Assembly: GCF_932274485.2 (NCBI RefSeq)
Contig: NC_065884.2
Location: 57,908,546-57,972,545, forward strand
Length of the DNA stretch: 64,000 bases
Direction: 5' to 3'
From: Patella vulgata
Lineage: Eukaryota > Mollusca > Gastropoda > Patellidae
The position numbers and the translations under genes are program-made. Positions 41,931 through 55,200 of the stretch are shown in pieces. How positions within the stretch are numbered: the first letter of the stretch is position 1; the number at the start of each line of letters is the position of its first letter. Under the pieces are notes generated by a model. That model worked only from the letters and a program-made list of their open reading frames with translations. It did no database searches and was not told where the DNA came from.

Positions 41931-42460
41931 AAAATGTGTAACGAATAGGACCATTACACTCACGATTTAGGTATACACAACATGGAGGCGGTTATTGTAA
42001 AATGCCCATCTGCCTTATGGGTAATTTAGATACACGCATACTTAATCGAATCTCATCCACTAACATAGAACTTGATTAATCTATTTGGAAGTGGTGGACA
42101 AGGAGGGCTTTTTACAACAACCCACATGGACGTTTCATGGCGTATTACAAAACAGTGCCAAGATATTATAGTGTTCGGCAAACAATCTTCCTGTTAAATC
42201 CTAATTTTAAAATATGCCTATTTTTTTTACAAAAATTTCAACTCATGAACTTCTCCATGTTGGTAGCATACAACGACACACAGCTGAAAATCCTAACATA
42301 TATTTTTACAACGTGTAGCCTTTGGATAAAAAATCAATTGTGTGATGCTAAGATTGTGTAAATTTTATTGACAAGACTATCGTCCATGGACAATTTAAAA
42401 ATTTAAATTGTAAGGGTCATTTTCTCTCTCCGTAAGGATTTATTTCTTAATATCAGCTAT

Positions 42461-42864
42461 TTAAACATACATTATGCAAGAGCTAAATCTGCCTATTGCA
42501 GGTCTTTCTTTAGGCCTGGGATGTTATTTAAATTATTAATTAGACATTAATTAACTTATCCAGACCATAATCAACTCTCGATGTCATCGCTAGCCTGTGA
42601 TGTTTATTGGATTAGGTTCTGATTTGCTATTTGACTTCCATTTATGATTTAATCATGAATGGATAACCGAGACTATGTTTTTTATTGTACCGACTTTAGT
42701 AATGATGATCGAGGCTAGGCCAAAAATTCAATCGCTAAAATCTTGATTCAGAGTGGATCAATTTGACTGAAATTTTCAGCAAATTCCCCTTAAATTATCT
42801 AGTTTTTAACTATTATAGTGGGAACTGCCAGCTCTTTATCTAATCTCCCATAATATATCTTTAA
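42461..42864. repeat. MITE family 2, complete copy, 404 bp
   Basis: Ends TTAAACATACATTATGCAAG and CCCATAATATATCTTTAA form an imperfect terminal inverted repeat. The interior matches the copies at 13125 and 51915 over most of its length. Confidence 0.85.
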
Positions 42865-42993
42865 GTCGTTACAAAATATTTAATTGATAAGTACTAACAA
42901 AATAAGTCATTGTTATATGACTTCGCTACCGTATAAAGATAAAATAACGAAACAAGGCATTTTTAATATACCCAAGGAGTATGCACAGTCTTA

Positions 42994-43075
42994 TGACACT
43001 CGGCAAACCTCAGCAGATTCCAGTACTTACAGCTAGATGTAGAGTAACGGAATCTGCCGAGGTTTGCCGAGTGAG
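42994..43075. repeat. Near-perfect hairpin with about 25-bp arms
   Basis: CACTCGGCAAACCTCAGCAG continuing ATTCC is mirrored by GGAATCTGCCGAGGTTTGCC continuing GAGTG, with one G:T-type mismatch and a loop of about 29 nt. TCTTATGA flanks both sides. Confidence 0.8.
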
Positions 43076-44589
43076 TCTTATGATAATCATTTTAATTATT
43101 TTAACATGCTTGAGAGTATATTATTACATAATGTATACTTATATCACCTGTAAATATCCCTCTTTATCAAAGTCATTGTTATGTATTGCTTTATAATTAT
43201 AATATATAATATATTATCTATTGCTTTGTTTGCATTGAAAGTTTTTATTGTACATCATTACATATCCTTGTTATTTGTTTTTGTATCGGTCCGGGTTTAG
43301 ATATAATCGACCATGGAAGTTTTACAGTGAGGTAATTTTGTAAATACATAAAGATTTTATTTTCTTAACCTTAGAGAATCTCTAGTTAGTATTTAGTTGA
43401 TCAATCGAGAACCCCAGAGCAACCCCTGATGGCAGTTAACAATGGCCTTTTGAATATACACTCATGGTCACTTTAATAGACGGCTTTCGTGGAATATTTT
43501 TCGAAATGACCTAGGTTATGGTGGACGTTAAGCACCATTCTCTCTCTCCCTCCATTTTAAAAGATGAACTACTATCAATGTTGCAGTCCTTGAATATATA
43601 TTTTATGATGTGACATTAGAGAATAAAACTAGTTAATTCTGTGTGGAAACAATTAACCTTCTCCCGAAAAGTTCCAAAAGTCAAAGCTAAATAATGGCGG
43701 GCATTTGTTTTCCAAGGTTTATATACAAATACATGTACATGTTCATGTAAATATGTAATATTTGGTTTGAGAAGCTGATTTTTGCCTCTATCGATCACCG
43801 ACAAGGGCTTTTGCGAAAAGCGCTCAGAATAGTGAAAAAAATGCCAGCCAAAATTCTACATACATCCAAATTTTGACATACCAGTTTTTGGTCACCTTTT
43901 TCAGTACTTTGTGTGCTACTGATAAACAAACAACCACCTTGTTGGTTCTTTTTACTTGCCGATATTTAGTTATACTCCTAAAGCACTTACCTAATAACAC
44001 CCAATAACCACCCAATAACTCCAAACGGGTAATTCGACGCGCCCATATATATAGGCCTATAGAGTTTGTTGAAATTGTATGCTGTCCTCAAAGGACGTTT
44101 TAATGCAGTAAAATGCTATTCTATTCTGTTCTATATTAGAACGGTTGATTCGGAAAAGTAGTAAACTCCATTTAATTTCTTTTGGCTTGTTTTACTACCC
44201 TGTATATTGAACATTCTGTATGGCTTTATGAAGTTTAAATTATTTAAACGAACATTTGCATAACTATAATTATACTGACTATGCCTGACGTATAATGTGG
44301 AAAAATACTTGATCCTGGTGTGTTAGTTTTAAAGAAAAGGAAAATCGAAAGTTCGTGATAAAAATCATGAGTTAATATTGATTTACTAATAACAGAACAC
44401 AACTATTGCATTAATGAAGTCTTTGATGTTATAAAACTATTCAGAATATCAGTATGTTAATGATCTTCGCCACTTTTTTTTCCATCGGCAAACTGCAGTG
44501 TCATCAAGATAAATCACATTGTGCATATTCTTTATTTTAAGACTTCTGATCCTCCTTTGCATTTATCGAACAATATTTAAATTATTTTC

Positions 44590-44890
44590 AAGGCTTAATT
44601 CACGCTAAAGTATACTCAAATTAATAATTTAAAGATACATTTTGTAAGACTCAGATAAAGAGCTATCCATTCTTGCTATAATAGTTCGAAAACAAAATCT
44701 ATACGGTAGATATTCTCCGAGTTAACACTTAATCGAAATAAAAAGAGATCCATCAAACTTGTTTACCCGACTGCACTTATAGGTGGCGCTGGTCTCTTTG
44801 TATCGTCATTCTGAACCTTGAGAAGTTTTCAATTCATCATATCTTTGTAAGTACTGAACGGAATCTGAACCATTTTAGGACTGATATTAA
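44590..44890. repeat. Dispersed repeat family 3 copy with a family 2 fragment inside
   Basis: GGCTTAATTCACGCTAAAGT starts the family 3 match; a MITE family 2 end (TTTAAAGATACATTTTGTAA, 44632-44712) interrupts it before GAGATCCATCAAACTTGTTT resumes the order. Confidence 0.6.
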
Positions 44891-44966
44891 TGTTAAAAAA
44901 ACTGACCCCCCAAAATATGGATAGTGTAAATTTGGACCAAAACGGTCTTACTAATCACCGACAAGA

Positions 44967-45063
44967 GTGTTTTCCTTTTCTCAATTCACATATCCATAAT
45001 TTTGACCATTTTTTTATGAATGGTCAAAATTATGGATAAATGAAATTGAGAAAAGGAAAACAC
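44967..45063. repeat. Foldback with 44-bp arms and 8-bp loop
   Basis: GTGTTTTCCTTTTCTCAATT continuing to TTTTGACCATT pairs with AATGGTCAAAATTATGGATA continuing to GGAAAACAC. A partial third copy of the arm follows at about 45090-45130, and an outer pair CACCGACAAG / CTTGTCGGT (about 44956 and 45154) brackets the unit. Confidence 0.85.
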
Positions 45064-45234
45064 CATATATAATAGGTATGCTTATTCATAAAAAAATTGT
45101 CAAAATTATGGAAAAATGAAAATGAGACAAGGCTATTTTATGTATCCTTCCTTGTCGGTCACTTTTTGCAAAAAACTTCGGGTGATATTGATCCCCCAAA
45201 AAAACAACCCCACGGCGACAATACATTTACAACC

Positions 45235-45415
45235 AGTGATATAATTAATACACAACACTATGTTTAAAAGTATGTATTTATAAAGGCCAATATATATATA
45301 TATGCAATCCATGTACATGTATATGGCCGAAATAAATCATAAAACACAACACATTGTTTAAAAGTGTGTATTTATGAAGGCCAATTTAATATACATACGA
45401 ATCCATGTAGGCTAT
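45235..45415 (+). repeat. Tandem duplication, about 110-bp period
   Basis: ACACAACACTATGTTTAAAA...GGCCAATATATAT and ACACAACACATTGTTTAAAA...GGCCAATTTAATA are two diverged copies, with a (TA)n run in the first. Confidence 0.75.
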
Positions 45416-45551
45416 AATATACAGTATCAACTTATGTACCCTTTTAAGTAACATAAACATATTATTTCAAATAGGTTATTTTGACACAAACAGAAAAATT
45501 AAAGACTTGATTTCAGGGTTAATATATATAATATAGGTTGTATTAAAATAA

Positions 45552-45870
45552 AATGAAATGAAATGGGGACACTGGGATCTAACCTCTTACTGAAATGCTC
45601 CGATTGGGATAATGAAGACGAGAAAAGCCTACACCATAGTGTGCCATGAGGGAAATTTTGCCCGGACAACGGCGCTACGGCATTTATATCGAATTCCAAC
45701 TGTTAAGGGATCTTTTACGTGCACGCCAATGTGTACACTACGGCCTTCTCTTATATCGAATGCCAACCGCAGAGGGATCTTTTGCTTGCACGGGATCACG
45801 TTTTTTTGTCCTATCTAAACGACTATATATACGTTGTCCTTTGTCAGGCCCTCTGCAGCCGTCCATCACT
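45552..45870 (-). repeat. Repeat B copy, reverse, with internal duplication
   Basis: Reverse order from (GAAAT)n through AATGAAGACG, GGGAAATTTTGCCCGGACAA and TATCGAATTCCAACTGTTAA to GATCTTTTACGTGCACGCCA; the GGATCTTTTAC/GCTTGCACG segment recurs about 65 bp later. Confidence 0.75.
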
Positions 45871-46277
45871 ACCACTAATTATAGGAACCGAAAGACGAAT
45901 AAAGTATTTTTGAAATGTTTTAACTTGACACGAAAATGCATCATTATTATTGGATACAAAACAATATCTGGATTAAAAAATTGTATTAATATTTTTCTAA
46001 AATAAACTAGCTGCATGTGGCCATGGGTAAAATATAGTGTTCATGTTTTTGGTAATAATCCCATTATTCTAAATTTAGCCTAATTTAGGCCTATTTCATT
46101 AAATGTCACAACGATTTTCTGATCCAAAAATGGTAATAATATTATTAGCCCAGTATACATTGTTGCGTGCTGTCTGTCTGAGCACGCGACACGTCTATCT
46201 TAATTCTTACCATGGGTCATAGTTCGTCCTTTATCAAGCGCCGTAGCGACACTACTGAATATTCATAAGAAAACAAC

Positions 46278-49200
46278 ATGGCGTCGACGGTGGTAGTAGT
46301 GGTACTACTCCACTTCATTTTTGAGCAATGTTTACTAACACGGGGATCAATTCACTGGGTTGTAACAGAAGATGGGAGGGTACAATCACAGGTAACTCTT
46401 GAAATAATATTTAAATAATATGATTAGTGATGTGTTGATTAATAATTAGCTAAAGGCTGGTAGTGACCGTATCCCGTTCCGTAGCGTAGGTCTGTTATTA
46501 TGAACTTGTGTGATCCTCCCACTCAATCTACTGTTACCTATGTTTCATCATGCTTTATTTACATAGACGGTCATTTATTAACATTTAAATGCAAATAATT
46601 ATTTAACAAGTTATTATAACCTTAGGATAAATGTTCTATCGGTAGTCATAATAAAATGGGTATGCACGTTTTTTCATTTTGATTTACCTGTCAAAGTACT
46701 CAAAGCAACGGTAATTGTTTAATGACATTCTCATGCATTCCATTGGCAATAATTTGATCTGATGTAATGTATCTGTAGCATTGTGTATCACTCAACGCAC
46801 AGCTGAATGTTGCTGCAAACTTGCAATGTACCCTGTAATAAAAACTGTTGCGTTTTTTTTAAAGGTTTCTTCAGCAACGTGTCGCAACTTTTGCCCATGC
46901 GTTTTAACCATGCACAAGGTAGGGTAATGTCATTCACAAATTTGAAGACATTCACAAAATCTTGTCTTCCAACAATGATTCATGCTCATTCCTGACAATA
47001 TTTATTTCGATGTATTAATTTTGAGCATCCCATTTCAAGCAAGTATTTAATTTCACTCATAGAAATCCAAATGCAGTGTGGAATTGAGCACAAAGTTTTT
47101 GTATCCTTTCAACCATTGTTAGTTTAAAGGAGCGAAATCGCTAACATTTGTGACCTAAAAATTGACAAAAGTGGGTCACAACGCATATAATACTGTAATA
47201 TGAAAGAATATAAACTGATTTACATTCAATCGTTTCTGTTTTTACTCTAATTTCAAATCAGTTATGTTCGGCGAAATAAGCCAGCAGTCTCAAGCGAGTG
47301 CAAATTTCTAGCGTATGGTTATTCCAGTCTACATACGCCGTTTGATTTGGTGCAATTTGTCTAGCCTCGTCCCTTGAATCTCTTGATACAACTGGGGCCG
47401 AAGCGCATTATGGTACACGATTCGTGTACCAATGGTAAAATGTTTATTTTGTTTTAAATATTGGATATCAAAAGCCCATCTTTTTCCGGTTAGATCACAA
47501 CATGAATGTTGATTTAATTTGACAAATAAATCATGTTTTCAATGTTGAAGATTTTGGATGATATTGAGTTAGAGACTTAGCTACTTTAAGTACTGGTAAT
47601 AAACTTACTTTTATTTAAAAATAATGAATAGAGGCCACTTGTATCTAAAACAGACTGTACATCTAAAGAATCATTCTGTTAATTTAACTGGGAAATGTGA
47701 CAAAAATTTAACTTATAAGTTTAAAGTAGCCAAGTCTCGAACTCATTATCGTCCAAAGTCTTTGACAATAAAACCCTGAATTATTTGTCAATTTATAATA
47801 TCAAATCAACATTGATATTATGATCTTACCGGGAAAAGATGGGCTTCTGATATCCAATATTTAAGACAAAATAAACATTTACCACTGGTACATGAATCGT
47901 GTACCATAATGCGTTTCAGCATCATTCGTAACAACAAGGGACTTGAAGAACATGCCTAGACATATTCCACAAGTCATGTCAAACAGTGACGTCATATTCA
48001 TATCTGGAGAGCATGCTCAATAAATACTATCGGTGTAGACTGGAATAACCAGATGCCAGAGATGGCCATTCGATTGAGACTTCTGGCGTATTTTACCAAA
48101 CATAACTGATTAGAAATTACCATAAAAATAGAAACGATTGAATGTAAATCAGTTTATATACATTCATATTACATTATTATATGCGTTGCTACCCATTTGT
48201 GTCAATTTCTAGGTCCCAATTATTAGCGATTTAGCTCCTTTAATCTTAATAGACCAGGCTAATGTTAAATTAGAATTAATAAGATTATGTTAGATATTAT
48301 TCAAAATAATTTCTTATTCATATTTCCGTAGGAGTCATGTAAAAGAAACCTTGATAGTTGGAATTTGAATTAAGATTAGGTCGTAGCGCCACTTTTCGGG
48401 CAAAATCTCCCTCATCATAGCACACTACCACATGGCTATGCATGTCTTCACTCTTCATTAGCCGAGTTGGAGCAGAAAAAGAGGATGTTAAACCCCCTTT
48501 CATTTCATTCACCATAATATATATATCAAGACTCAAAAGAATCAATTTCAGTTTCCCAGATTGACGATGCGAGTTCATTGCCATAGTTATGATTAATTAT
48601 TGATTCAGGTAAGAAGATACAATCAGAATACATCATGCCATGATACACCTGGATAATTGACATTTGAGAATTTAAAAAAAAAATTGTAATTGTTTTTCTT
48701 ATTGTCATGACAATCTGATTTTCCTCATTGTATGAAAGTTGATAAAAATGTACAGTATATAATGCCTGTATGACAGTGTATTTGTAGTGCTACTATTGAT
48801 TGTTGTTGAAAAAGGTTCACTGAGAAATTTGAGCTGAGGTCTTTTGTCGCAGATAACAATGTTAGCTCTTGCACACTTACGGTAGACTTGCTGCCTCCTC
48901 AAGCATATCTTAAAATGTATAATTTATTGCTCAAATTCTTATGGAAGTGTCTACTTTCAATGTATCATTATTTTTTCTGTGTTCATTGAAATATATTTTG
49001 TGGAGAGAAAGAAATTGGATTTTAACATATATGCACTCAACACTAACTAGATCATTTTGGGACTTTCAGTGTAGGGTATATTTGTAATTGAGTACCGTAA
49101 TTCACTTGCACATAGGCCTATGTCTCTTAAATATGCATTTTATAAAGGCTAAATCTGCCTAGTGCAGATCTTTGTTTTGGACTCAAATGTTACATAAATT

Positions 49201-52200
49201 ATAAATGAGACATTTATTCACATTGACAAGCCCATAATCAAATCTCCAGACCATTGGATGGTCTTGATTTTGAATGGATTGAAACGCAAAGCCATTTAAT
49301 GATTTAATTATAAAATAGATAATTGAGACTGTGTTTGTTATCGTAACAGCAGTAGCAATGAAAATCAAGACTTGTGTTGTTTTTTTCAAACATTCACAAC
49401 TTTGTCCAGATTAAAGCAATTTGATTGAAATATTCAATGTATTTCTTTTTCATTATCTATTTTTGAACTATTATATCAATAACTGTCAGCTCTATATATC
49501 TAAATCTTACATAGAGCATCTTTAAGAAATGTTCAGTAGTTGACAATTTAGTCAAGTTTAAACAGACAAACACTTATTTCTAATTACTCAATTGAAATGA
49601 AAGCCTGTCGAAACAGCACAGCAGATTAACTCCAAATCATAACAGTCCTTCTTCTTTAAGCATTGCAACCACATGTGGTCTAATGTGTGCACTGTAAATC
49701 ATTACCCTATGCAAATCAGGGGTTTGGTCCCAGGTTGATCCATGATCTGTCTAACCTCATGAGGTCCCCCACCCCCTTCTTCTAAAGACCCTGAATTAAA
49801 ATAGAAATATACATGTACTCTGTTAGTCCCAAGTGGATGATAAACCCCATTTAGACGCTCTCAGGTTGCAATAACTCAATACTGTGTAATTGTAATACCC
49901 ATCAATTATATATGTTATACAGTTGTAATGATGAGGCATACAATTAATGACAGACTAGACAAATGTTTATAAGTACAATGGTCATTGATGATAACATTAT
50001 AACGTGATAGGAAATGATATATACCACTACATGCACACTGTTTCCTATATATATATATATTATACACACATGTACAAATACTATGTATGTATGTTAACCC
50101 CATTTCATTCATATTTGATTTTTTTTTACTAAAGTAACAATATTCACTTTTAAAAAATAATGGGAAATGATAAAAAGACACTTTTCTGTTTTTATTAACT
50201 GTAGTGTGAATTGAAACTTAAAAAATTTTCACAAATGCTTTTCTGGCATGATGCAGGATAGCAACTATCCACAATAAAATGTGCAATTTTAAAATCTGTT
50301 CAAGATATTCAACAGTTTAACTCTAACCATTTTGTTGTTTGCAATATAATGGTGGAAAAAATTCTGCTATGTACAATGTGGCCAAAAGATCTACCGGACC
50401 GGTTACTAATATTTCAAATGCGTAAGCGTTTTGAATATTGTGGCAATGATTGAGTGATTTTCTGTCAAGTGAAATTTTTACGACTTTCTCTTTGACAATT
50501 AAAATCTATGAATAGTTATAATCATCTCATGAAGCATGAAATAAATGTCATCAAATCTGTCATCAAATCTGTCCTGAAACTTTCAGAAAACACGAAATAG
50601 GTCATTTGAAATTTATCTGTCTGCATTATGATAATATTCATGATCATGATAACAACAACCTGATATCATTTGCAATAGTATTAAAGGATGTTTGCAGGAA
50701 TATATATATTACATACTACACTGTAACCCGGGTATCATTTAATCTTGTGTATTTAGCACTGATTTCATTCACATTCGTTTAAAACTTCGTAAAAATCATT
50801 TAAATCACCCAAAATCATCTAAAAAAGGATTAAAGGATGTTTTCAGGAATATAGATATGACATATAATATATTGTAACCCGGGTATCATTTAATCTTGTG
50901 TATTTAGCACTAATTTCTTTCACATTCGTTTAACATCAAATCTTTGTTTAAAAAATCATTTAAAATCACCCAAAACCATCTAATTTGAACTTGTGTCCAG
51001 TTTAAAGCTGACTGATTAATTTTGATAATGAGTGTCCAATTTACAAGTATTTAATTTCCTGACCACTGTTCAAAAATTAATCATTTATACTATAAATCAA
51101 TAATGAATTGGGTTGTTTATTTTTGATATTAAATGAATGCGAAAAAAATTAGTGCTAAATACTCAAGATTACCGGTAAATGATATCCGGGTTACACTGTT
51201 ACAGTGATAGTAGTTACTCGCTCTTAAATTTCTCTTCAACATCTATAAAGCAGTAGAATACAAATGTCAAATGTAAATATTCTATGTCATTCAGTCAAAC
51301 AAGATGTGGTGGATGCCATCAAGTGTACTTAAAATTAAAACTAAATTCAAATCTCTATTTTAATTGCACTGGGTGTGTTGATTTTACTTAAAATAAACAG
51401 ACATCTTTTTAATATTTTAAAATGAAAATTTAATCGTATAGTAAGTATTAATCTTGTTCCATCATTGGCATCACTGATTAAATTAAGGTGTCAGATCAAC
51501 CCAGCTCGAAACTTTACTTGTAACGAAAACATAATTTGTATAAAGTTATTAATATTTTTTTAAAGGAGCTAAATCGCTATTCTTTGGCACCTAGAAATGA
51601 ACACAAATGGGTTGCAGCGCATATAATAATGTAATATGAATGTATATCAGAAATTTCTAATCAGTTATGTTTGGCGAAATATGAGAAGAGTCCGTATTGA
51701 ATGGCAGTCTTTGGCGTCTGGTTATTCCAGTATACATGGTTGTATTCTCCTACATATACATGGGATATGTTTAACCTCGTTTATCAAAAAGCTTCATACA
51801 CATGGCGATACATGTGCCAATTTTAAAATTTTCATTTTGTCTTATTATAGAGCGTATTGCTCTATTTTTTGGAACCTTGAAATAGACAAGAATGGTTCTA
51901 AAAGCACATATTATTAGAAGTATGTTATGCAAGAGCTAAATCTGTCTATTGTAGGTCTTTCTTTAGGCCTGAAATCTTATCTAAATTATTAATTATACAT
52001 TAATTAACCTATCCAGACCATAATCAACCCTAGATGGCATCGCTAGCCTGCGATCTTTAGTGGATTATGAGCCGATTTACTGCATAATTTTCCTTCACGA
52101 TTTAACGATTAAATGGATAATCGAGACTATGCTGTTTATCGTACTGACTTTAGTAATGATGATCGAGGCCAGGCGGAAATTTCAATTGCTTAGTTCTTGG

Positions 52201-55200
52201 TTCATAGTGGATCAATTTGAATGAAATTTGCAGCAAATTGCCTTTACATTATCTGGTTTTTAACTATTATAGTGAAAACTGCCAACTCGTTATCGAATCT
52301 CCCATAATGTATCTTTAATGTAATATGAATGTATGTAAAGTGATTTATTTTCAATTTTTGAAAAAAATATTGTAATTTCTAATCAATTATGTTTGGTGAA
52401 ATACTAGAACAGTTCAAATTGAACAGCAGTCGTTTACGTCTGTTAGGTGCATTCTACACATTTTTTAAATTATTATTTTGTCATTTGTGAATTAACCATT
52501 ACCAATTACATCCACATTGTGTTGTAGGATATGTTTTTATTTGGTCATTACAAAATGGCATCCGATACCATAAGTCTGGTACACGACACATGTACTGATT
52601 ATAAAATGTTAATTTTTTCTTAGATATTGGATATGAGGATCCTATAGTTTCATGGCAAAATAACAACATCAATATTCATTGAAATTGATCAATATTGAAT
52701 TCTAATTCATGTTTTTAATTTCAAATATTATGGAAAATATTGAGTTAGAGACTTAGCTCCTTTAAATATTGTATCAGAAGCCCAATTTTTCACAGTAAGA
52801 TCACAAAATCAATGTTGATTTAAATTGACCAATAAGTTGTGTTTGCAGTGTCGAAGACTGTGGATGAAATTGAGTTAAAGACTTGGCTTCTTTAAAACAA
52901 AACCCAACTCAAAACACTTTATTTTGAGCTATATCATAGAGGCTTTTAACTCCTTTAATAAAGCTTATATAATATTAAAACAATGTTTTGTTCACTTTTC
53001 AGGCTGATTCCGTTTTTAATTTACGACGACCGTATGATTTAGTAGCGTTTATGAAACAAGAAGATAGGGCTACAGTCTTAAATCATTTAAAGAAAGAATT
53101 ATTAAATAGAAAAGGTGAAATAGATAAAAGTGAAGAAAGAGATACGGGTAAGTTGCTGTAACTGCAAGATTAGTACACTAGAAGCTCCACTGGAAAGTTC
53201 ATGATTTGAATTAGAACATACAAAGCCCAGGTCTGTCTTATCAAGGGCTAACAAGGCCTGTGTGTCTAGTCATTCATATGGGACAATAAACTCTGATTCA
53301 CCTATATACCGGTACATATTTGAGTGCACATAAAAGAACTCTTGAAATTTTGAATCTATGAATGAGTAGACAGAACACTGCTATCTCGTCAAAATTCTCC
53401 CATGCACATTTGTTATTACATGTATCTAACTGTATACAACCCCGTTCTCAAGAACATGTTTTAAACCAAGGCTATCAATTTGGTAATATCTGCCAGTCTT
53501 GACTGATTCGCACTAAAATTGTCTGGCTAGGTATTTCAAAGAATTTAACCTTTTAAAACAAATAAATACTGGTACAGTTCAATTTATAATAATATAGTCT
53601 TTGTGTGTAAACAAATGTAAACACTGATTCATAAATCGGGTAATGCTAAAAATTGTCATATTCTTTAAAACAAATATCTTGCTTATCCGAGAGTAACATA
53701 TTAATTGGTTTACAAAATGTTGAAGTGAAAGCACTGTTTTAAATAGTGGCACATGCATTGCCTGACTCTCTGGTGAAATGAAGTAACTGCAGCAATGACT
53801 TGTCTTCTATCTCATTGATTGATTATTGTTTCCGATACACTTGGATCTGTTTGATCCAACATAATATGTAAATTATGTCTGATAACGATGTGACGATAGC
53901 AGGTGTTGCAGTCCAGGATTGGAAAAAAATTTTTTTTTATATCTAACAAAATGTCAGGCACTATTGAACTAGTACTTGATATTTTGAACTTTGTGCTGAG
54001 CATGTATTAGAAAATGATGAGCACCAGAGGAATTGTGCCTGACTATCTTTGAATTTGTGCCTGAAAATGTCTGTGACAGGTGCCCTATTCCCAGACTTAC
54101 GGTTAATTAATTTTATGTTTTGACAAGTTAAGATTGATTGTGTTTGAATTTATTTTATATAACTTATATTATAAGGTGAAATATTGATATGTATATTTTT
54201 TTTTTTTTTTTTTTTTTTCAGCTGGTTTAGAGCAAAAATTTTATAAAACCGATTTTGACTGCATGCAAGCAGAGAAACCATTACCAGAATTTGATTTGTA
54301 TATAAGCACTGTTTTACCACTAGAAAATAAAGGAATAAGGTAAGATCGTGACATTTGACCCATGGACCCGTTCATTTATCTGCAGCAACCATAAATTATG
54401 CGACAGGTGGTCTATATCATCAATTCAATTTTGATATTTTATCATTTACTGTCATACTTTAGCAGACGACACTTACTCCTGAAATGTCAGAGAAAGATGT
54501 TACAACAACAGGATATACTACTTGACGATTATAATGTAAATAGTTGCTGGTAGATTTTACCCATTTGATCGATATTAATATAGATATTGTAATTGTTGAA
54601 CAATACATAAAAACAGTTGATACAGTAATACAACACAGCCATTGGTAATTTAAATCCTAGTAAACATCAACTGGATAATATCAAAGTGATTCAAGCTGTT
54701 ACATAAAATATTAAAGGAGCTAAACCTCTAACTCAATATTTTCCATCATATTTAAAATTACAAACACGAATTAGAATTCAATATTTTTTTATTTCAAACA
54801 ATATTGATGTTGTTTATTGTTATCTGACTGTGAAAATATAGGATCCTAATATCTGATATTTAAGACACAATGAATATTTTAAAATCAGTACATGAGTCAT
54901 TTTCTCTGTGGTTACGGACACTATTTGTAATAAACAAAGAAAAACATATTCTACAAGACAATTAGTCTCGGTCACCCAGAAACTCCTAGTCTTCAATGTA
55001 TGGAGGGTCTGGGTCTGGTGTCAACATTTGATGTCAATATTTGACAAAAAGTTCCATTCCCATGGACAACCAGGAGGTTGTTTTTTTATGTGGTTGATTA
55101 TCCAGTAAATTTTGCCAAGTCAAGTAAGAGTTTCGCTCGTTCCCGAAATAAATCTCACAATTCATGCATTATTATAATCAACATGAATTGTGTGAAAGTA

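Larger units (their letters stand above)
41931..46277. other. Intergenic region between the TRIM gene and TTC17
   Basis: Holds a MITE family 2 copy (42461-42864), a 26-bp-arm hairpin (42994-43075), a SINE-A tail (about 43490-43550), repeat family 3 (44590-44890), a foldback (44967-45063), a roughly 110-bp tandem duplication (45235-45415) and repeat B (45552-45870). No further gene was recognised. Confidence 0.6.
46392..53002. other. TTC17 intron 1, 6.6 kb
   Basis: Repeat-filled: two opposed MITE family 1 copies (47124-48243), repeat B (48326-48515), SINE-A fragments (about 49000-49110 and 49670-49850), MITE family 2 (49133-49515 and 51915-52318), a foldback (50719-51198) and more family 1 sequence (51560-52765). 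Nothing codes. Confidence 0.75.
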
